Shown: piece by piece, positions 1 through 13,347 of the stretch
How positions within the stretch are numbered: the stretch's first letter is position 1
Layout of the letters: each line of letters begins with the position of its first letter
From: Proales similis
Lineage: Eukaryota > Rotifera > Eurotatoria > Ploima > Proalidae
NCBI GenBank assembly: GCA_019059635.1
Contig: JAGVRJ010000003.1
Span: forward strand, 682,001 to 746,000
Length of the DNA: 64,000 nt
Reading direction: 5' to 3'
Notes under the pieces: model-generated
Told to the model about the DNA's origin: nothing
Databases searched by the model: none
Seen by the model: only the letters and a program-made list of their open reading frames with translations
Made by a program: the position numbers and the translations under genes

Positions 1-972
1 CAAAATCAGTTGTGAACGAGGCTGTCAACAGCCTCGGGGTCAAGTATGCCCTTGTTTATGAATTGGTTGACATTTTGAGCTTTAAAATCGGCTTGTGAAG
101 GTATCACCAATCAACTGAGGGCTTAGATTCGCATCAAGTGATGAGGGTGCCAGTATTCTATTTCATCGGCGCCTTTCACATGCTGTCGCTAATCGGGCCA
201 GATTTGTTCGGAATTTCGTTCAAGGTCAGAGAAGTTATTCTTCACCGCTTTTATCTGCAATTAATTGATCGATCCATCAAGACTTATGGACTGAGCTTCA
301 TTCCAGATGATCAGTTCCTGGCACTGGTCGGCTCGATATCGAACATTTTCAATGCCTTTGGCCGCATATTTTGGGGCTATTTGGTCGACCGCGTCTGTTT
401 TAAAGTGAACCTGTTAACAATCAACACGGTCATCATAGCGTCCCTGCTCACTATTGCGGTTCCTCAATACTTGACCAGCAAGTCGCTCTACCTTATTTGG
501 ACGTCGGTTATTCTATTCGCCCAGAGCGGTGTTCATGTGCTCTTTCCGACCACGCTGGCAAAATGCTTTGGTCAAAAGCACTTTCCGTCTATTTCGGGTC
601 TGCTTGTGTCCTTAGGCGTAAGTAGACACACAAGAGCCAATTCGTGGTTAATTTACTGACGCCCGTCTCAACCAGATTATTTGCTCTTTAATTCAATCAT
701 TTCTGGCGCCACTCACTCATCTGCTCAGCTGGTTTAACTTTTTCTGCGTCTGCTCGGCTATTTCTTCTTTAAGTAAGCACAACCATCGCGTCGAGTTCCT
801 CATCATATTTAATCAGCCGGCACATAAAAAGCTTGGTTTGCCGTTCTGCTGTTTGACGTCAAGGACGAACATGGCCACGACATTTAGAATAAATTGTTTG
901 GTTTTTTACTATCTGATCAGTGATATGAATTTTTTTCGGAAAAATCGTCGCTCCAAAGTCATCCAAAATTAG
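1..972 (+). CDS. MFS transporter, 3' part (5' end outside window)
   Basis: Predicted multi-pass membrane carrier of the major facilitator superfamily, monocarboxylate/oxalate-formate-like. Model: exon ending 224, intron 225-281, exon 282-617, GT-AG intron 618-675, last exon 676-972 (stop TAG 970-972). The upstream exon start (near 128) is uncertain, and anything 5' of it lies outside the window or is unresolved. The segment after 282 reads TYG..F..DDQFLA.VGSI..IFNAFGRIFWG..VDR, the typical carrier half with a GR..WG..DR loop. Hydrophobic helices and an LFPTTLAKCFG stretch follow. Intron 225-281 is a multiple of three without a stop, so it was inferred only from family spacing. The C-terminal tail after the last helix is not recognised and could contain another splice. 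Substrate unknown. Confidence 0.62.
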
Positions 973-1230
973 GTTTTTACCAGAGCCAGAACTTCACTAT
1001 TATCAAAAGCAAAATTTGGACCATATTTAAATTTAGATTTATTTGGGTTCGCGCACATAAGTGCGCAGCCCACCAGAGCAAACCTATGTTACTAATTGTC
1101 ATCAAATTATAGGGTGGTCGAAGGTGGACAATAATAATGTGCGGATGGTGGGGGAATTACGAAATAACATGAGCAACTTAGCTGTGTTGGACCTGCTCCG
1201 TGACAGTCGGTTCTCAACGTTTGTGAGTCG
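973..1230. other. AT-rich spacer before tandem array
   Basis: AT-rich spacer between the MFS gene and the tandem array. No coding signal is seen; short open frames here lack splice or family support. Confidence 0.5.
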
Positions 1231-1510
1231 ATTCTTAACAACCGAAAATCGATTGTCTATTTCTTCAAATTTGTTTTTGATTTGCTCATGGTATGTTGCA
1301 AAGTCTTTCTGATCTCACAAAAATGGTGATCGAGTTCGGACTTTTTGACTATTTCTTGAGAGGCTGCTGTTTTGACCATAACGTGTAATTTTGTTTTGCA
1401 AATGCTTGCATTATTTATAGGAATTGTGAAGTCTAATCTACACCTTTTCCAGGTGTATTTTGAATAGTATCAAGTGTATTTTGAAAAAATAAATTGAATT
1501 TTGAATTTCG

Positions 1511-1634
1511 TCAATTGTATTCTGGAGCTGTCAGTTGTATTCTGGAGCTGTCAGTTGTATTCTGGAGCTGTCAGTTGTATTTTGAAACTCATCAAATGTA
1601 TTTTGAAACTCATCAAATGTATTTTGAAACTTAT
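1511..1634. repeat. Nested minisatellites, unit 1
   Basis: Three copies of a 20-mer (TGTATTCTGGAGCTGTCAGT) are followed by three copies of a 21-mer built on TGTATTTTGAAACTCATCAAA, the last one divergent. The same pair occurs in units 2 and 3 with fewer copies. Confidence 0.9.
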
Positions 1635-2143
1635 GTAACAATTTGGTTGGTTGTCCCAAACTGTCGTAAGCTTATCTCCAATAAAAGTGGCGGATAAGCT
1701 TGTTCGTCGTTTTGTTTTATTTTAAAACTGTTCTTCGGACTGTCGCCGCTTGCTTACGCAAGCAGCGGATTAAATAAGACAGGGGGACGGGAGAGCGGAA
1801 CCAACTCAAAGTTGCGAATGCAACGCTGAGTCGGTTACACTTAAATCAATCTTCCATTTCTAGATTCTTAACAACCGAAAATCGATTGTCTATTTCTTCA
1901 AATTTGTTTTTGATTTGCTCATGGTATGTTGCAAAGTCTTTCTGATCTCACAAAAATGGTGATCGAGTTCGGACTTTTTGACTATTTCTTGAGAGGCTGC
2001 TGTTTTGACCATAACGTGTAATTTTGTTTTGCAAATGCTTGCATTATTTATAGGAATTGTGAAGTCTAATCTACACCTTTTCCAGGTGTATTTTGAATAG
2101 TATCAAGTGTATTTTGAAAAAATAAATTGAATTTTGAATTTCG

Positions 2144-2206
2144 TCAATTGTATTCTGGAGCTGTCAGTTGTATTTTGAAACTCATCAAATGTATTTTGAA
2201 ACTTAT
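2144..2206. repeat. Nested minisatellites, unit 2
   Basis: One copy of the 20-mer and two of the 21-mer: the shortest version, which accounts for the 572-bp unit. Confidence 0.9.
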
Positions 2207-2715
2207 GTAACAATTTGGTTGGTTGTCCCAAACTGTCGTAAGCTTATCTCCAATAAAAGTGGCGGATAAGCTTGTTCGTCGTTTTGTTTTATTTTAAAAC
2301 TGTTCTTCGGACTGTCGCCGCTTGCTTACGCAAGCAGCGGATTAAATAAGACAGGGGGACGGGAGAGCGGAACCAACTCAAAGTTGCGAATGCAACGCTG
2401 AGTCGGTTACACTTAAATCAATCTTCCATTTCTAGATTCTTAACAACCGAAAATCGATTGTCTATTTCTTCAAATTTGTTTTTGATTTGCTCATGGTATG
2501 TTGCAAAGTCTTTCTGATCTCACAAAAATGGTGATCGAGTTCGGACTTTTTGACTATTTCTTGAGAGGCTGCTGTTTTGACCATAACGTGTAATTTTGTT
2601 TTGCAAATGCTTGCATTATTTATAGGAATTGTGAAGTCTAATCTACACCTTTTCCAGGTGTATTTTGAATAGTATCAAGTGTATTTTGAAAAAATAAATT
2701 GAATTTTGAATTTCG

Positions 2716-2819
2716 TCAATTGTATTCTGGAGCTGTCAGTTGTATTCTGGAGCTGTCAGTTGTATTTTGAAACTCATCAAATGTATTTTGAAACTCATCA
2801 AATGTATTTTGAAACTTAT
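2716..2819. repeat. Nested minisatellites, unit 3
   Basis: Two copies of the 20-mer and three of the 21-mer, which accounts for the 613-bp unit. Confidence 0.9.
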
Positions 2820-3345
2820 GTAACAATTTGGTTGGTTGTCCCAAACTGTCGTAAGCTTATCTCCAATAAAAGTGGCGGATAAGCTTGTTCGTCGTTTTGT
2901 TTTATTTTAAAACTGTTCTTCGGACTGTCGCCGCTTGCTTACGCAAGCAGCGGATTAAATAAGACAGGGGGACGGGAGAGCGGAACCAACTCAAAGTTGC
3001 GAATGCAACGCTGAGTCGGTTACACTTAAATCAATCTTCCATTTCTAGATTCTTAACAACCGAAAATCGATTGTCTATTTCTTCAAATTTGTTTTTGATT
3101 TGCTCATGGTATGTTGCAAAGTCTTTCTGATCTCACAAAAATGGTGATCGAGTTCGGACTTTTTGACTATTTCTTGAGAGGCTGCTGTTTTGACCATAAC
3201 GTGTAATTTTGTTTTGCAAATGCTTGCATTTTTTATAGGAATTGTGAAGTCTAATCTACACCTTTTCCAGGTGTATTTTGAATAGTATCAAGTGTATTTT
3301 GAAAAAATAAATTGAATTTTGAATTTCGTCAATTGTATTCTTCCG

Positions 3346-4076
3346 AAAGTGGTCCAAGGTGGTAGTGATAGTGGTAGTGGTAGTGATTAGGTATAGTGAT
3401 TAGGTCTAATAAAATCATCTTGTAAAAAATATCTTTTCTTCTTTACAATCTGAAATTTGTCGAACGCTGAAATCTGAAGCTCTGATTTTTCAGATAGCTT
3501 ATTATAAGCTATTTTTTCCGCAGTGTTGATTTGACTGTTTTGTAACCCAGAATATTTCTGTTCAACATGCTCATTTAACTTTTCCCTTTGGGCTTAAACA
3601 TTGAGAGAATCCATTTCGCTTTGAGAGAGTTTGAGTGAGTTGTTGTAAATTGTTTGATCAAACAGCTTTATTTCGTACTCGGCTGCGTTATTTTCAAATG
3701 TTCTAAATGATTTATGAATGAGTTGACTCGAATCGAAATAACGCGAATAAATTATAAATTTCAGCTTGAGTCGTCAAATTTCGAAATCGGACAAATTTCG
3801 ATTTGGACTGGAACATATGTATAAGTCATTGCAAAAGAGATTAATTAAAGAGAGAAGGTAATGACTGAGTCTGATTCAGAAGAATAAGAGATCATTCCAC
3901 CTACATAAGATAGAAAAATTGATTTATTGGACAGATAATTTGGTTCACATTTTTCAAAGTTCTGCTGCACAGGCAATAAATTTTGTTTTGTAAATGCTTG
4001 CACTTTTTATTAGAAAAACTTTTTCATGCATTGATGGCGATGAGCCGACGTAAAATTCAATGAATGAAAGAGACGA
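3346..4076. other. Non-coding spacer with a decayed array fragment
   Basis: AT-rich spacer. It holds a short GGTAGTGATAGT-type simple repeat near 3358-3405. At about 3977-4015 a stretch resembles the TTTTGTTTTGCAAATGCTTGCA block of the array units, suggesting an old diverged copy. No gene is recognised. Confidence 0.5.
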
Positions 4077-7000
4077 TCAATTGAAATTCTCTTTTACATA
4101 AGACAATATTGACTTGATGCGTTCGTGTTCTTGTTTAAGCTTCTCGTGCTCCTTGGAGCTCTCTTCGAGCAGCGCGCTCTTTTCGTCCAGAGCTGACTGC
4201 GCCTCCTGGCGTTGGTTTTCAAGATTCTGCAGCTTCTGGTTCAGCTCTTTGAGTTTGCTCTGCATTTCTTTCTTGGCTGCGATCTCTGTCGAGATAGTCC
4301 GCTGAAGATTTTCAATCGACTCTTCCGAGGTCTTTTCCAAATGCTCGTAATCTTGTTTTAGCCGTTCAATCTGCGCTTTCAATTTCGACTGATCGTTCTC
4401 TAGCTGCGAATTTCGCTCGCACATCTCCTGGAATTTGGCCTGCGTTTCTTCCAGTGATCTGTTTCGCTTTTCTAGATCGTCACACTGCTTCTCAAGGCTT
4501 TCAACTTTCAATTTCAACTCCTCGTTGATCAGCTTGAGCTCATCACAGTCCGCTTCAAGTGAGCAGATTTTTTCTTCGGCTTGTCGTTTGAATTTTGAGC
4601 TCTCGCCTTGTTGCCGAGTGTAATCGCTCAGCTGCTTCCTGAGTAGACGACATTCTTCTTGCTGCGAGCTCTCGGTCGATATATATTCGCCCAGCGCCGC
4701 GTTCAAATGGCTCTCTCGTCTCTGATATTCTTCAAGCCGCTTTTCGTAGAACTTTAAAAGCTCATTGAGCTCGTTTGAGTTGCTAGCATGAGAGGCATTG
4801 GGCTGCTTTTTGGCATCAGCCACTTGTGCTTGTCTGCAATCATTGCGTTCATTGATTATCCTTTAAATTGTTCTCTTTTCACTTTGCTTGCTGAGCGAGA
4901 GCAAAAGGAGCAGGACAAACCTATGGAACGGAAAACTGAAAGAAGCTTTGCCGGTCTTGGACAAGCGTCGAAGATGATACAGAATCCTGTGAGCCATCAT
5001 TCTACTCGCGGGCTCATGGTTCGAGCCAAGTGCTTGTCTCAACGCCGTCAGAAACTCCTGGGTCTAAAACGCACTTTACTTATTCAGGTTGCGTAAATCG
5101 CTTGATTCAAGTTCGATTTTTACTTTTATCAAATGAATAAGCTCAGTGCGGCTTTCGTCGTCGGCCTCCTTTTCGATCAGAAATAAAATTGAGTAAGCAG
5201 CGGCCAGCGAGACCCTCGAATTGGACGACGGACTCTCCTCTTGCAGAATTATTCGCAACAAGGCGAGAAGGGAATTGACATTGTCGGCGTCGACCTGAAA
5301 GTCGAGATTTAATTCATTGCGCAGAACAGCTAGTGTTCCTAACGAGTGAAACAAAATCTCATTTAGATCGGGCTTCTGCAAGCACTTTAGGTTTGAGTGT
5401 GATTGAACTAAAATCGAATTGGCCAGTTTGAGCAGATTGCTTTTGAGAGACTGCGAACAAGACATTCGGTCGGCCGACTGCTCGACAATGCGAAACAGGT
5501 ATTGCCAGTAGCGGACACGAGTAGCCTTGTTTATCTGCATCTGGGCGTCTGTGATGCCGTGGGTAAAGTAGTGAGTGATCTCAGACTCTTGTTGAATGTT
5601 GCGCTCCAGCTTTTTGAACAAACTGCTTCTGGACTCGTTTAGTCGATGCTTTATAAACGTGGCCGTGTCGAATGCAAAGCTCAGAAGCTTGGAAGGCATC
5701 GAATCGCCCATGCTTGCAAACACCATTAAAATCGCCAGAATCTAACGGGCCAATGCGAATGCTTTGAAGACCAAAAGAGCTCGGAATGCGAAGGCTAGCT
5801 CACCTTTTCCTGATATGCGCTTAGCAAGGTAGCTGGCTGCTCTTCGCCGCGGTTGTGCTCGGCAAGCATCAAATTTAGCTTATACAGCAGCAAGTCTGTA
5901 TAGTCGACATGTCTTGTAAGATAAAGCAATTTAAAACGCAGCCAGACAAGTAGAGGAAGGATTCATTTTGCTTACGAAGATAGCCATCGTTGAACTGGGG
6001 CGCAAGAAACAAAGTCGAGCAAAAAGTTTAAGGCGGCTAGCTGACATCCGGACGGACGTTGCTTGCCGCTCGGGTTGGCTGGAAAGCTTACTACTCGAAT
6101 GACCATGTCGATTGGCTCGCTTGGATTCAGACTGGACGACGAGCCGGAGCAGAGAAGACTTGGCCAGTCGAGTCGAATCAGAATGGTCAATGATGTGAAC
6201 ACTCTGATCGGACGTCTTTCTTTTATTTGCGTGATCATGGCGCGACAAAATTTCTTGTAGAAATCCTGCATACGAATGAGTTTGTGAGCTAGGAAAGCTA
6301 TTTGAGCGGAAACCAAACACCCACTGATTTTTGAAGCAGAGCGGCACTCTCGTCCGGACTCAATCTGACCGTGTTGCAGAGGAATTTTAAATGAATGACT
6401 TCGATTTCGGCAGACTGGGACCTGCAAGCAACCCAGAAAATTATAGGCCAGGCATGGCGACGTGGGCGGACTGAGAGGCTTACATGTGTCGGGCCATATC
6501 TAGAAACAGATCCTTTAGTTGACCGCTGAGTGACAAGTTTCTGTTCTCCTCAATTAATTTGCTCAGCACGTTCAAGGCCATTTTGTCCATCTGCTTTTGA
6601 TTAGAGGATTTCTCTTTGCCGTTTTGCTTAAGCGACGTCTTGATGTAGTGAACAAGGCCGTTGACGAGACGTGGCTGCGAGTGGAACCTGTTTCGACAAA
6701 GGAACGCGATTTCGTTCTCTTCCTGCTCTTCGTCATCGCCTTGTAAGCAAGTTTAAGTTTGATTATAAAAAGCAGCTTGCAATTAAAAACTCGCACCAAC
6801 ATGTGACTAGTAAATGAAGCAGTTCGATCGACGTTTGGATTAATTTGCTCGTTTTGCAGTCGCTTTTGAATTGGAACAGAATCTGGGCGATTGGCTGAGC
6901 GATGTCAACAATCCTCGTCCACGACTTTAAGAACTGAGAGGCGCTCGACTCCTGCTTGACTGATGCAAATAAATTGGCTAGTTTTTCAATTTGCCGACAC

Positions 7001-7215
7001 AGTGCCGCTTGAAGTGAATCGAGTCGACTCTTAATTTGCTGAATGTGTTGACTAGAAGCGGAATCAAAGTTCTCAAACTCGGCTGCTTCTTCCTCGAGTG
7101 TGACGAGTCGATCAATTCGTTGGAAATTTTCGTGCGCATTGACTAGCTCTTGAATTTGAGCTTCGAACGAGTCCCCTCGCTGGTTCGTTTGGAGATCTTC
7201 TTCGCAGGAAGGCAT
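4077..7215 (-). CDS. Helical (ARM/HEAT-like) and coiled-coil protein, possibly CIP2A-like
   Basis: Seven-exon minus-strand model: 7215-6801, 6739-6484, 6421-6325, 6265-5976, 5912-5804, 5741-5080, 4833-4077; phases agree throughout, giving 861 aa. The start is the first ATG (MPSCEEDLQ); the open frame upstream begins only with GTG. Residues 1 to about 600 are a chain of amphipathic helices without a clear catalytic motif. The last exon (about 250 aa) is a continuous heptad-rich coiled coil with many E/K/L/Q. An ARM-type head with a C-terminal coiled coil and this length recall CIP2A (a PP2A inhibitor of about 900 aa), but I could not align motifs confidently; p115/USO1 was considered and fits less well. 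The last exon looks like a separate gene until the phase-2 junction (AA|A) joins it. Confidence 0.6.
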
Positions 7216-8786
<1,571 letters not shown>

Positions 8787-10082
8787 AATGAAAAGCTCTT
8801 AATTGTCCAGCAGTAAATATCCCCCGTGAGCTCTAAGTTTAAAATCGAGGCTCAAGATGATCAGTATCACATTACCTTCTTCCTAATTTTCTTCTTTTAT
8901 GTCTTGGCTTGCCCTTTGCCCATCAATCATTAGCATCATCATCAGCATCAGCTTGATTATCAGAACACGAACGTTTTCTTTTACTTTTCTAACGCTGCGA
9001 ATAAAACTCTTTGATGGTGCTCAAGAGCAAAACAATTGCCGTCGACCAGTTGCCGTCGAGTGAGCCCGAGCGTAGTGCGTAGGAGAAAAGAAAAAAAGGA
9101 CAAGATAACGAGACAGGGGATAGACAAGGAGAAGAGGAGAGAAGGATAGAGAGGTCTGCTTTTCGGACAGCTTGCAGGAAAATGTTGGCAGACGAGACCA
9201 GCATGGCATTCGAATGATTGATTCATGTTCTGCAACTGACAAGTGCGTACAAACGCTGACAGAGCGATGAAAGGCGGCCCGTTTATCTTCAAGTTGTTTA
9301 TTCGGACAAGAATTAACAGAGTTAACTAGTGTCGTCTGAGTGCTTGACATCAATAAATAATAGAAGCGAATAAATCATATGGGCTCTTGAGTTTAACCTG
9401 GCTCCGAACAATCATGAGTCCGATTCTAGCGGACCAAATAGAAAATAAAAGTTGCTTCGTCTCGGCGTCTATGAGCCAAATAGGAAACAAAGAGAGATAG
9501 AAGACGTACAGAGAGAGAGAGAGAGATGGAGAGGCACAAGTAGGCGACGGATGGCGAGAGCACGTTGCAAGTGGTTCTCATTCAAGTGTAAAACTTGTTT
9601 CCACCCTGACAGATTCCGCATTCAACTCTTTTTTATTCACTCGCCTTTCTCTACCGCACCCTCTCTCTCTCTTTCTTTGTCTCTATTTCTTTCTTTCGCT
9701 TGTTCTGTGCGAACAGACCGTTAATTAATGCCAAAAAGTGGGCACGAGATAAGAACTTGGCGCGCACTAGGAATAGCTCAACGACGACCCGATTGCAGAT
9801 ATTCGCTAAAAAACAAATGTTTTTCTTTTGATAGCACGCTCTCTCATTCTCATTTATCATTTACTCATTTCAAAAATTTTCTGATTTCTTCGTCGACTTC
9901 GACCGTGCACTATCGCTTCGACCATCAGAACGAAGCAAGATCAGAAACGTTGCCTTGTAATTTTATGACTCGAATTCGGCAATCTTTTCAGAAAGTCCGT
10001 TTAGATTCTTGGTAAAAACCAGCCTCAAGTCAAGAGTAAATATTTGACAGACGGGCCAAACTGAGAGATTAAGCATGAGAAT
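8787..10082. other. Intergenic region upstream of homeobox gene
   Basis: About 1.3 kb without a supportable gene. It contains a GA-rich tract near 9500-9525 and a CT-rich tract near 9660-9690. Overlapping open frames on both strands are low-complexity artefacts of these tracts. It likely holds PSMA7 3' sequence and the homeobox promoter. Confidence 0.5.
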
Positions 10083-10990
10083 ATGAACGATCAACGCGAA
10101 CGGCTCTGTCCAACCAAATCTAAAAAACGAGACGCCAACTCAAAGGGCGTTCGCCGTTTTCGAACCTCGTTCGATCCCACCCAGCTGGCCGCGCTCGAGC
10201 GTGTGTTTGAGAAAACGCACTATCCGGACGCATATTTCAGGGAGGAGATTGCCATTCAAACCGGCTTGTCAGAAGCCAAAGTGCAAGTAAACTAGATACT
10301 CAATGCAACCTTTAATTAGGTTTTTTTAACTCTTTTGTTGGAAAGATTTGGTTCCAAAACCGTCGAGCCAAATTTAGGCGCAACGAGCGTCACAAAACAG
10401 ATTTGGGCTCGAACAAATCTCCATCGAGTCGTTTTGAAATCGAATCGAAAAATGAATCTTGCTCGAGCAAAAACGCAATATACATGCCAGACATGTGTTC
10501 GAATTCAAGTCCTGCTGTTGCTGCTGGTTGGCCATTGCCCGAGTCAAGCTGGCCACTTATCCAAAGGGACGAACCATTCCCGCAAGTGCAAAGTGGCAAT
10601 CACGGCTTCTACTCACACTCAAGCATAGACGCGCCGCATTTAAGCAGTGAATCATCGCAAAACATGAGCCATGGTTTAGAGCATCGTCTGTTGGATCTGA
10701 ATCTTGCCGCTTCAGCTATGGGACCTTTAGAGCCCAAGTTCTACTCGGAGCTCAGTAGCTCGATCTGCGTTAATGAGCTGGTTGGTCAAAAACTGGCCGA
10801 ACAGCTGCAGGCGCCATTGGGCGGTAGATGTCAAGCCTCCCGCCAACCAGGGTTTGTTGTTGGATCTAGAGCTGATTTGTATATGCAAGAGGAGCTGAGT
10901 CCACTAAGACTAGGCGCCGATGACATTGAGTACGGCTTCAGGAAAAATGAAGCCATCAACACGCACAAGCCAGGTTTCGGTGAGTTCTAA
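10083..10990 (+). CDS. Paired-like (PRRX-type) homeodomain transcription factor
   Basis: Nuclear DNA-binding regulator, 282 aa from two exons (10083-10286, 10346-10990; 59-nt intron, phase 0). The homeodomain begins near residue 20 with RRFRT.F and contains [18 protein letters not shown] and, directly after the intron, [16 protein letters not shown]. Position 50 is Gln, the paired-like Q50 type. The KFRRNER end and HYPDA..RE core resemble the PRRX group most, but ALX- or SHOX-related assignments cannot be excluded. The intron sits at the usual V/I-W position within helix 3. The C-terminal 200 residues are Ser/Pro/Asn rich; no OAR motif is visible. AATAAA lies at about 11080-11085. Confidence 0.9.
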
Positions 10991-11206
10991 GCACATGTCT
11001 GGTGAATTTCAGTGATCTGGACACAGTGTCAGTGTCAATTTTCTTTCGTTTATTCTTATTTAATAATTTAAAGAGAATTAATAAATTTGTTGTATTTACA
11101 ACTGCGAGCGAGCAAGAAAACAGCTAGAATGCGACATTATTTAGAATTATGAATAACGAAAAGGGAAATTCGATCGAAAGTTTGCAGATTAGAACTGTTG
11201 AGGCAT

Positions 11207-13347
11207 TCAATTGCTATGCTTGTAGGCGTCTACAAGATTGCAGTCAACTATTTTATAGTACGCCATTGAGCTGTTCGACTCAGCTCGACTGAGACCACAC
11301 TGGCTGGCTGGCTCATATTTGCTCGAGTTGAATTTGGGCGGCTGAGTGTTTGGCAGCGGCGGACAATTGGCGCCAGGCAACAGTGGCACAGTTGCATAGT
11401 AGGCTACTGTGGTGGCCGTGGTCGAAGAAGACGAGTCGGACAAGGAGGTTATGTTGGGCACGTGACCTGTGCCGACGCTCGACTGACTGTTGAGAGTGCT
11501 CTTTTTAAACGGTTCGTATCTTAGCGGCTCATTAAAGTCGTCGTACGGCTCGCTGATTTCGCGTTTCGACGCATAGCTTCCTGCTTTTCTTGCTTGCTTG
11601 CGTTGTAAACAGGATTTGAAAACTGAGGCTCGTGAGTCGTCTGCGCGTTTCAGGCAAATTGTAGCGATAAACAATATGAAGCAGACCAGAACGGACGGAA
11701 TGAGAAACAATAGCAGATTAATAGAGACTGGCTGCGTCTTAATTTCATGGTCTACTCGTTCGATGACTTGTTCGAGGCTTAAATCGGCCGGTACTTGAAT
11801 CTCGCTGGGTCGGGGCAGCACTTGGAGGCGAATTTTCTTCTGTATTTTAGATCCTTGACTAAAGCAGACATAGATGCCAGTGTCCCGAGGCTGAGCCTTG
11901 CTTATCTTCAACTCGCCTAGCCACAGTCTGCCTTGATGAAGAAACGAGCCCTGCTGGCTGAGTCTGGGCGAGGCCGACAGAGTAATGTAATGAGCTCGTT
12001 CGCCCGCTCTCTCTTCAATTGACGAATCCATTTGATCGAGATTTTTATCAAAATGACTGGACGAACGATCTGGACCAGCGAAGCGTTTAAGGATGTTGAT
12101 CGGCCCCGATTGGATGGAGTGGTCGAACAAGTCTTGCAAGATGTCGCCGGTCTCGTCGGAAACCGCGTTCAAATCCTGAACAGAATTGAGCGGCGATTCA
12201 GCATCGGCCGAGTAAAAGCTTTTGATTGACTCGTCAAATGAGTCAGAACCGGACGAGAACGGCTCGACTGCGAGGGCGCTATTCTGAATAATGTAATCGG
12301 CGTATTCCTTGCTGCTTATCTGCTTCATCCATTTCATGCTGCTCGCATGACCGACATTCACTCGACAGCTCAACACGGCGTCCATGCCCGCAAGCAGAGT
12401 CAGTTTTTCCGGCTCCTGCTTCGCCATTTGATTGTCTGATTAATGTTTTCATTTAGCGACCTGATCGATAGACGTTTCGCAGCATTCACTCGTACTCACC
12501 TTCGACCTTGAGCGCAAATGTGGCACTTATTGTTCCGTGTTTGTTGAACACTTGACAGCTGTAATTTCCGCTGTCGTCCGGTCGAACATTGCTGAGATCG
12601 AGTATCCACTTGGAACTAGAAACAGAGACGGGCGTGTTAATTGTTGGAGAGCAACTCAAGGTCGGGCAATAAACCTACCGAGTAATTCCATACTTTTCCT
12701 CGCTCAATATCAGGCCGTCCTTGAACCAGAGTATTTCGGGTGCAGGTTGGCCAATCGCCTCACAAGAGAACACAGCTCGTGAGCCGGCCGCCTGAGTGAA
12801 CTTGCTGACGAGTGGCGTATCGGCTCGAAGGAACGTTGGCCGTTCACCAGCCTGGTCTTTTTGCTCGCTTAAATTTGATCCGATTTGTTCATAGGCCTGT
12901 CCTTGGACTTGTTTTTTTTCCGAGTTTTCCTCGACCTTCAATACTAGACTGGAAGAAACAGTTCCATATCCGCTAATTAGTTTGCAAATATAGTCGCCGG
13001 CATCGGTAGTCTCTACGTTTTTGATATTCAAGTAGCGGCCGTCGGACTTGAAACGGTCCGTAAGCTGATTGCTTAATTTTTGTCCGTCTTTGAACCAATG
13101 CACAAAGAATAGATCATTTGGGCGCTGTTTGGGTTCTTTAGGCTCGTCTGGAACCAGGGGACATTCGAGTCTTATACTTGTGCCTGTTTTCGCCCGGATT
13201 ACTGAAATGGTTCAAGAGGAAGAAGAAGAAGATTAGACAACAATATTTGCGACCCAGAAGAGGCAGCTAATCCTTACCAGATAAAGGCGCCGAACTCGAC
13301 AAGCTTATGAATGTAGAGACAAATAGTAAAACACTCAGATAGTTCAT
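11207..13347 (-). CDS. FGFRL1: FGFRL1-like receptor: three Ig domains, TM, no kinase
   Basis: Single-pass membrane protein related to FGF receptors but without a kinase domain; FGFRL1 and planarian nou-darake modulate FGF signalling. Exons: 13347-13278, 13201-12679, 12615-12500, 12435-11207, all phases consistent, 645 aa. Residues 1-23 form a signal peptide (YLSVLLFVSTFISLSSS). Ig1 has RLECP and DAGDYICKL; Ig2 has AVFSCEAIGQP, EILWFKDG and, in exon 3, RPDDSGNYSCQV; Ig3 has AVLSCRV, MKWMKQ and RDTGIYVCF. A TM helix (LLLFLIPSVLVCFILFIATI) precedes a tail of about 150 residues. A long Ser/Asp-rich insertion splits Ig3. The KWILDLSNVRP stretch is typical of FGFRL1. Convergent with the homeobox gene. 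Confidence 0.9.

Larger units (their letters stand above)
1231..3345. repeat. Tandem array of about 600-bp units, 3 full and 1 partial copies
   Basis: The block beginning ATTCTTAACAACCGAAAATCG recurs at 1231, 1864, 2436 and 3049, giving unit lengths of 633, 572 and 613 bp. Copies appear almost identical wherever compared. The fourth is cut off at about 3343, inside the first minisatellite, after which sequence becomes unique. All length differences come from the copy number of two internal short repeats of 20 and 21 bp (633-572 = 61 = 2x20+21; 613-572 = 41 = 20+21). No protein-coding capacity is seen. Each unit carries two potential hairpins near its 3' end. This is a satellite or macrosatellite-like array, or the remains of a non-autonomous element amplified by unequal exchange. 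Confidence 0.93.

Noticed and set aside
1740-1840. Hammerhead ribozyme in the array unit
   Set aside because: The CUGANGA...GAAA core could not be placed around the hairpins on either strand; only hairpins are claimed.
4077-4833. Stand-alone coiled-coil gene
   Set aside because: It lacks an ATG (opens with GTG); an acceptor at 4833 joins in phase to the donor at 5080 of the upstream exons.
9452-9724. Open frames over the GA/CT tracts
   Set aside because: Low-complexity artefacts on both strands.
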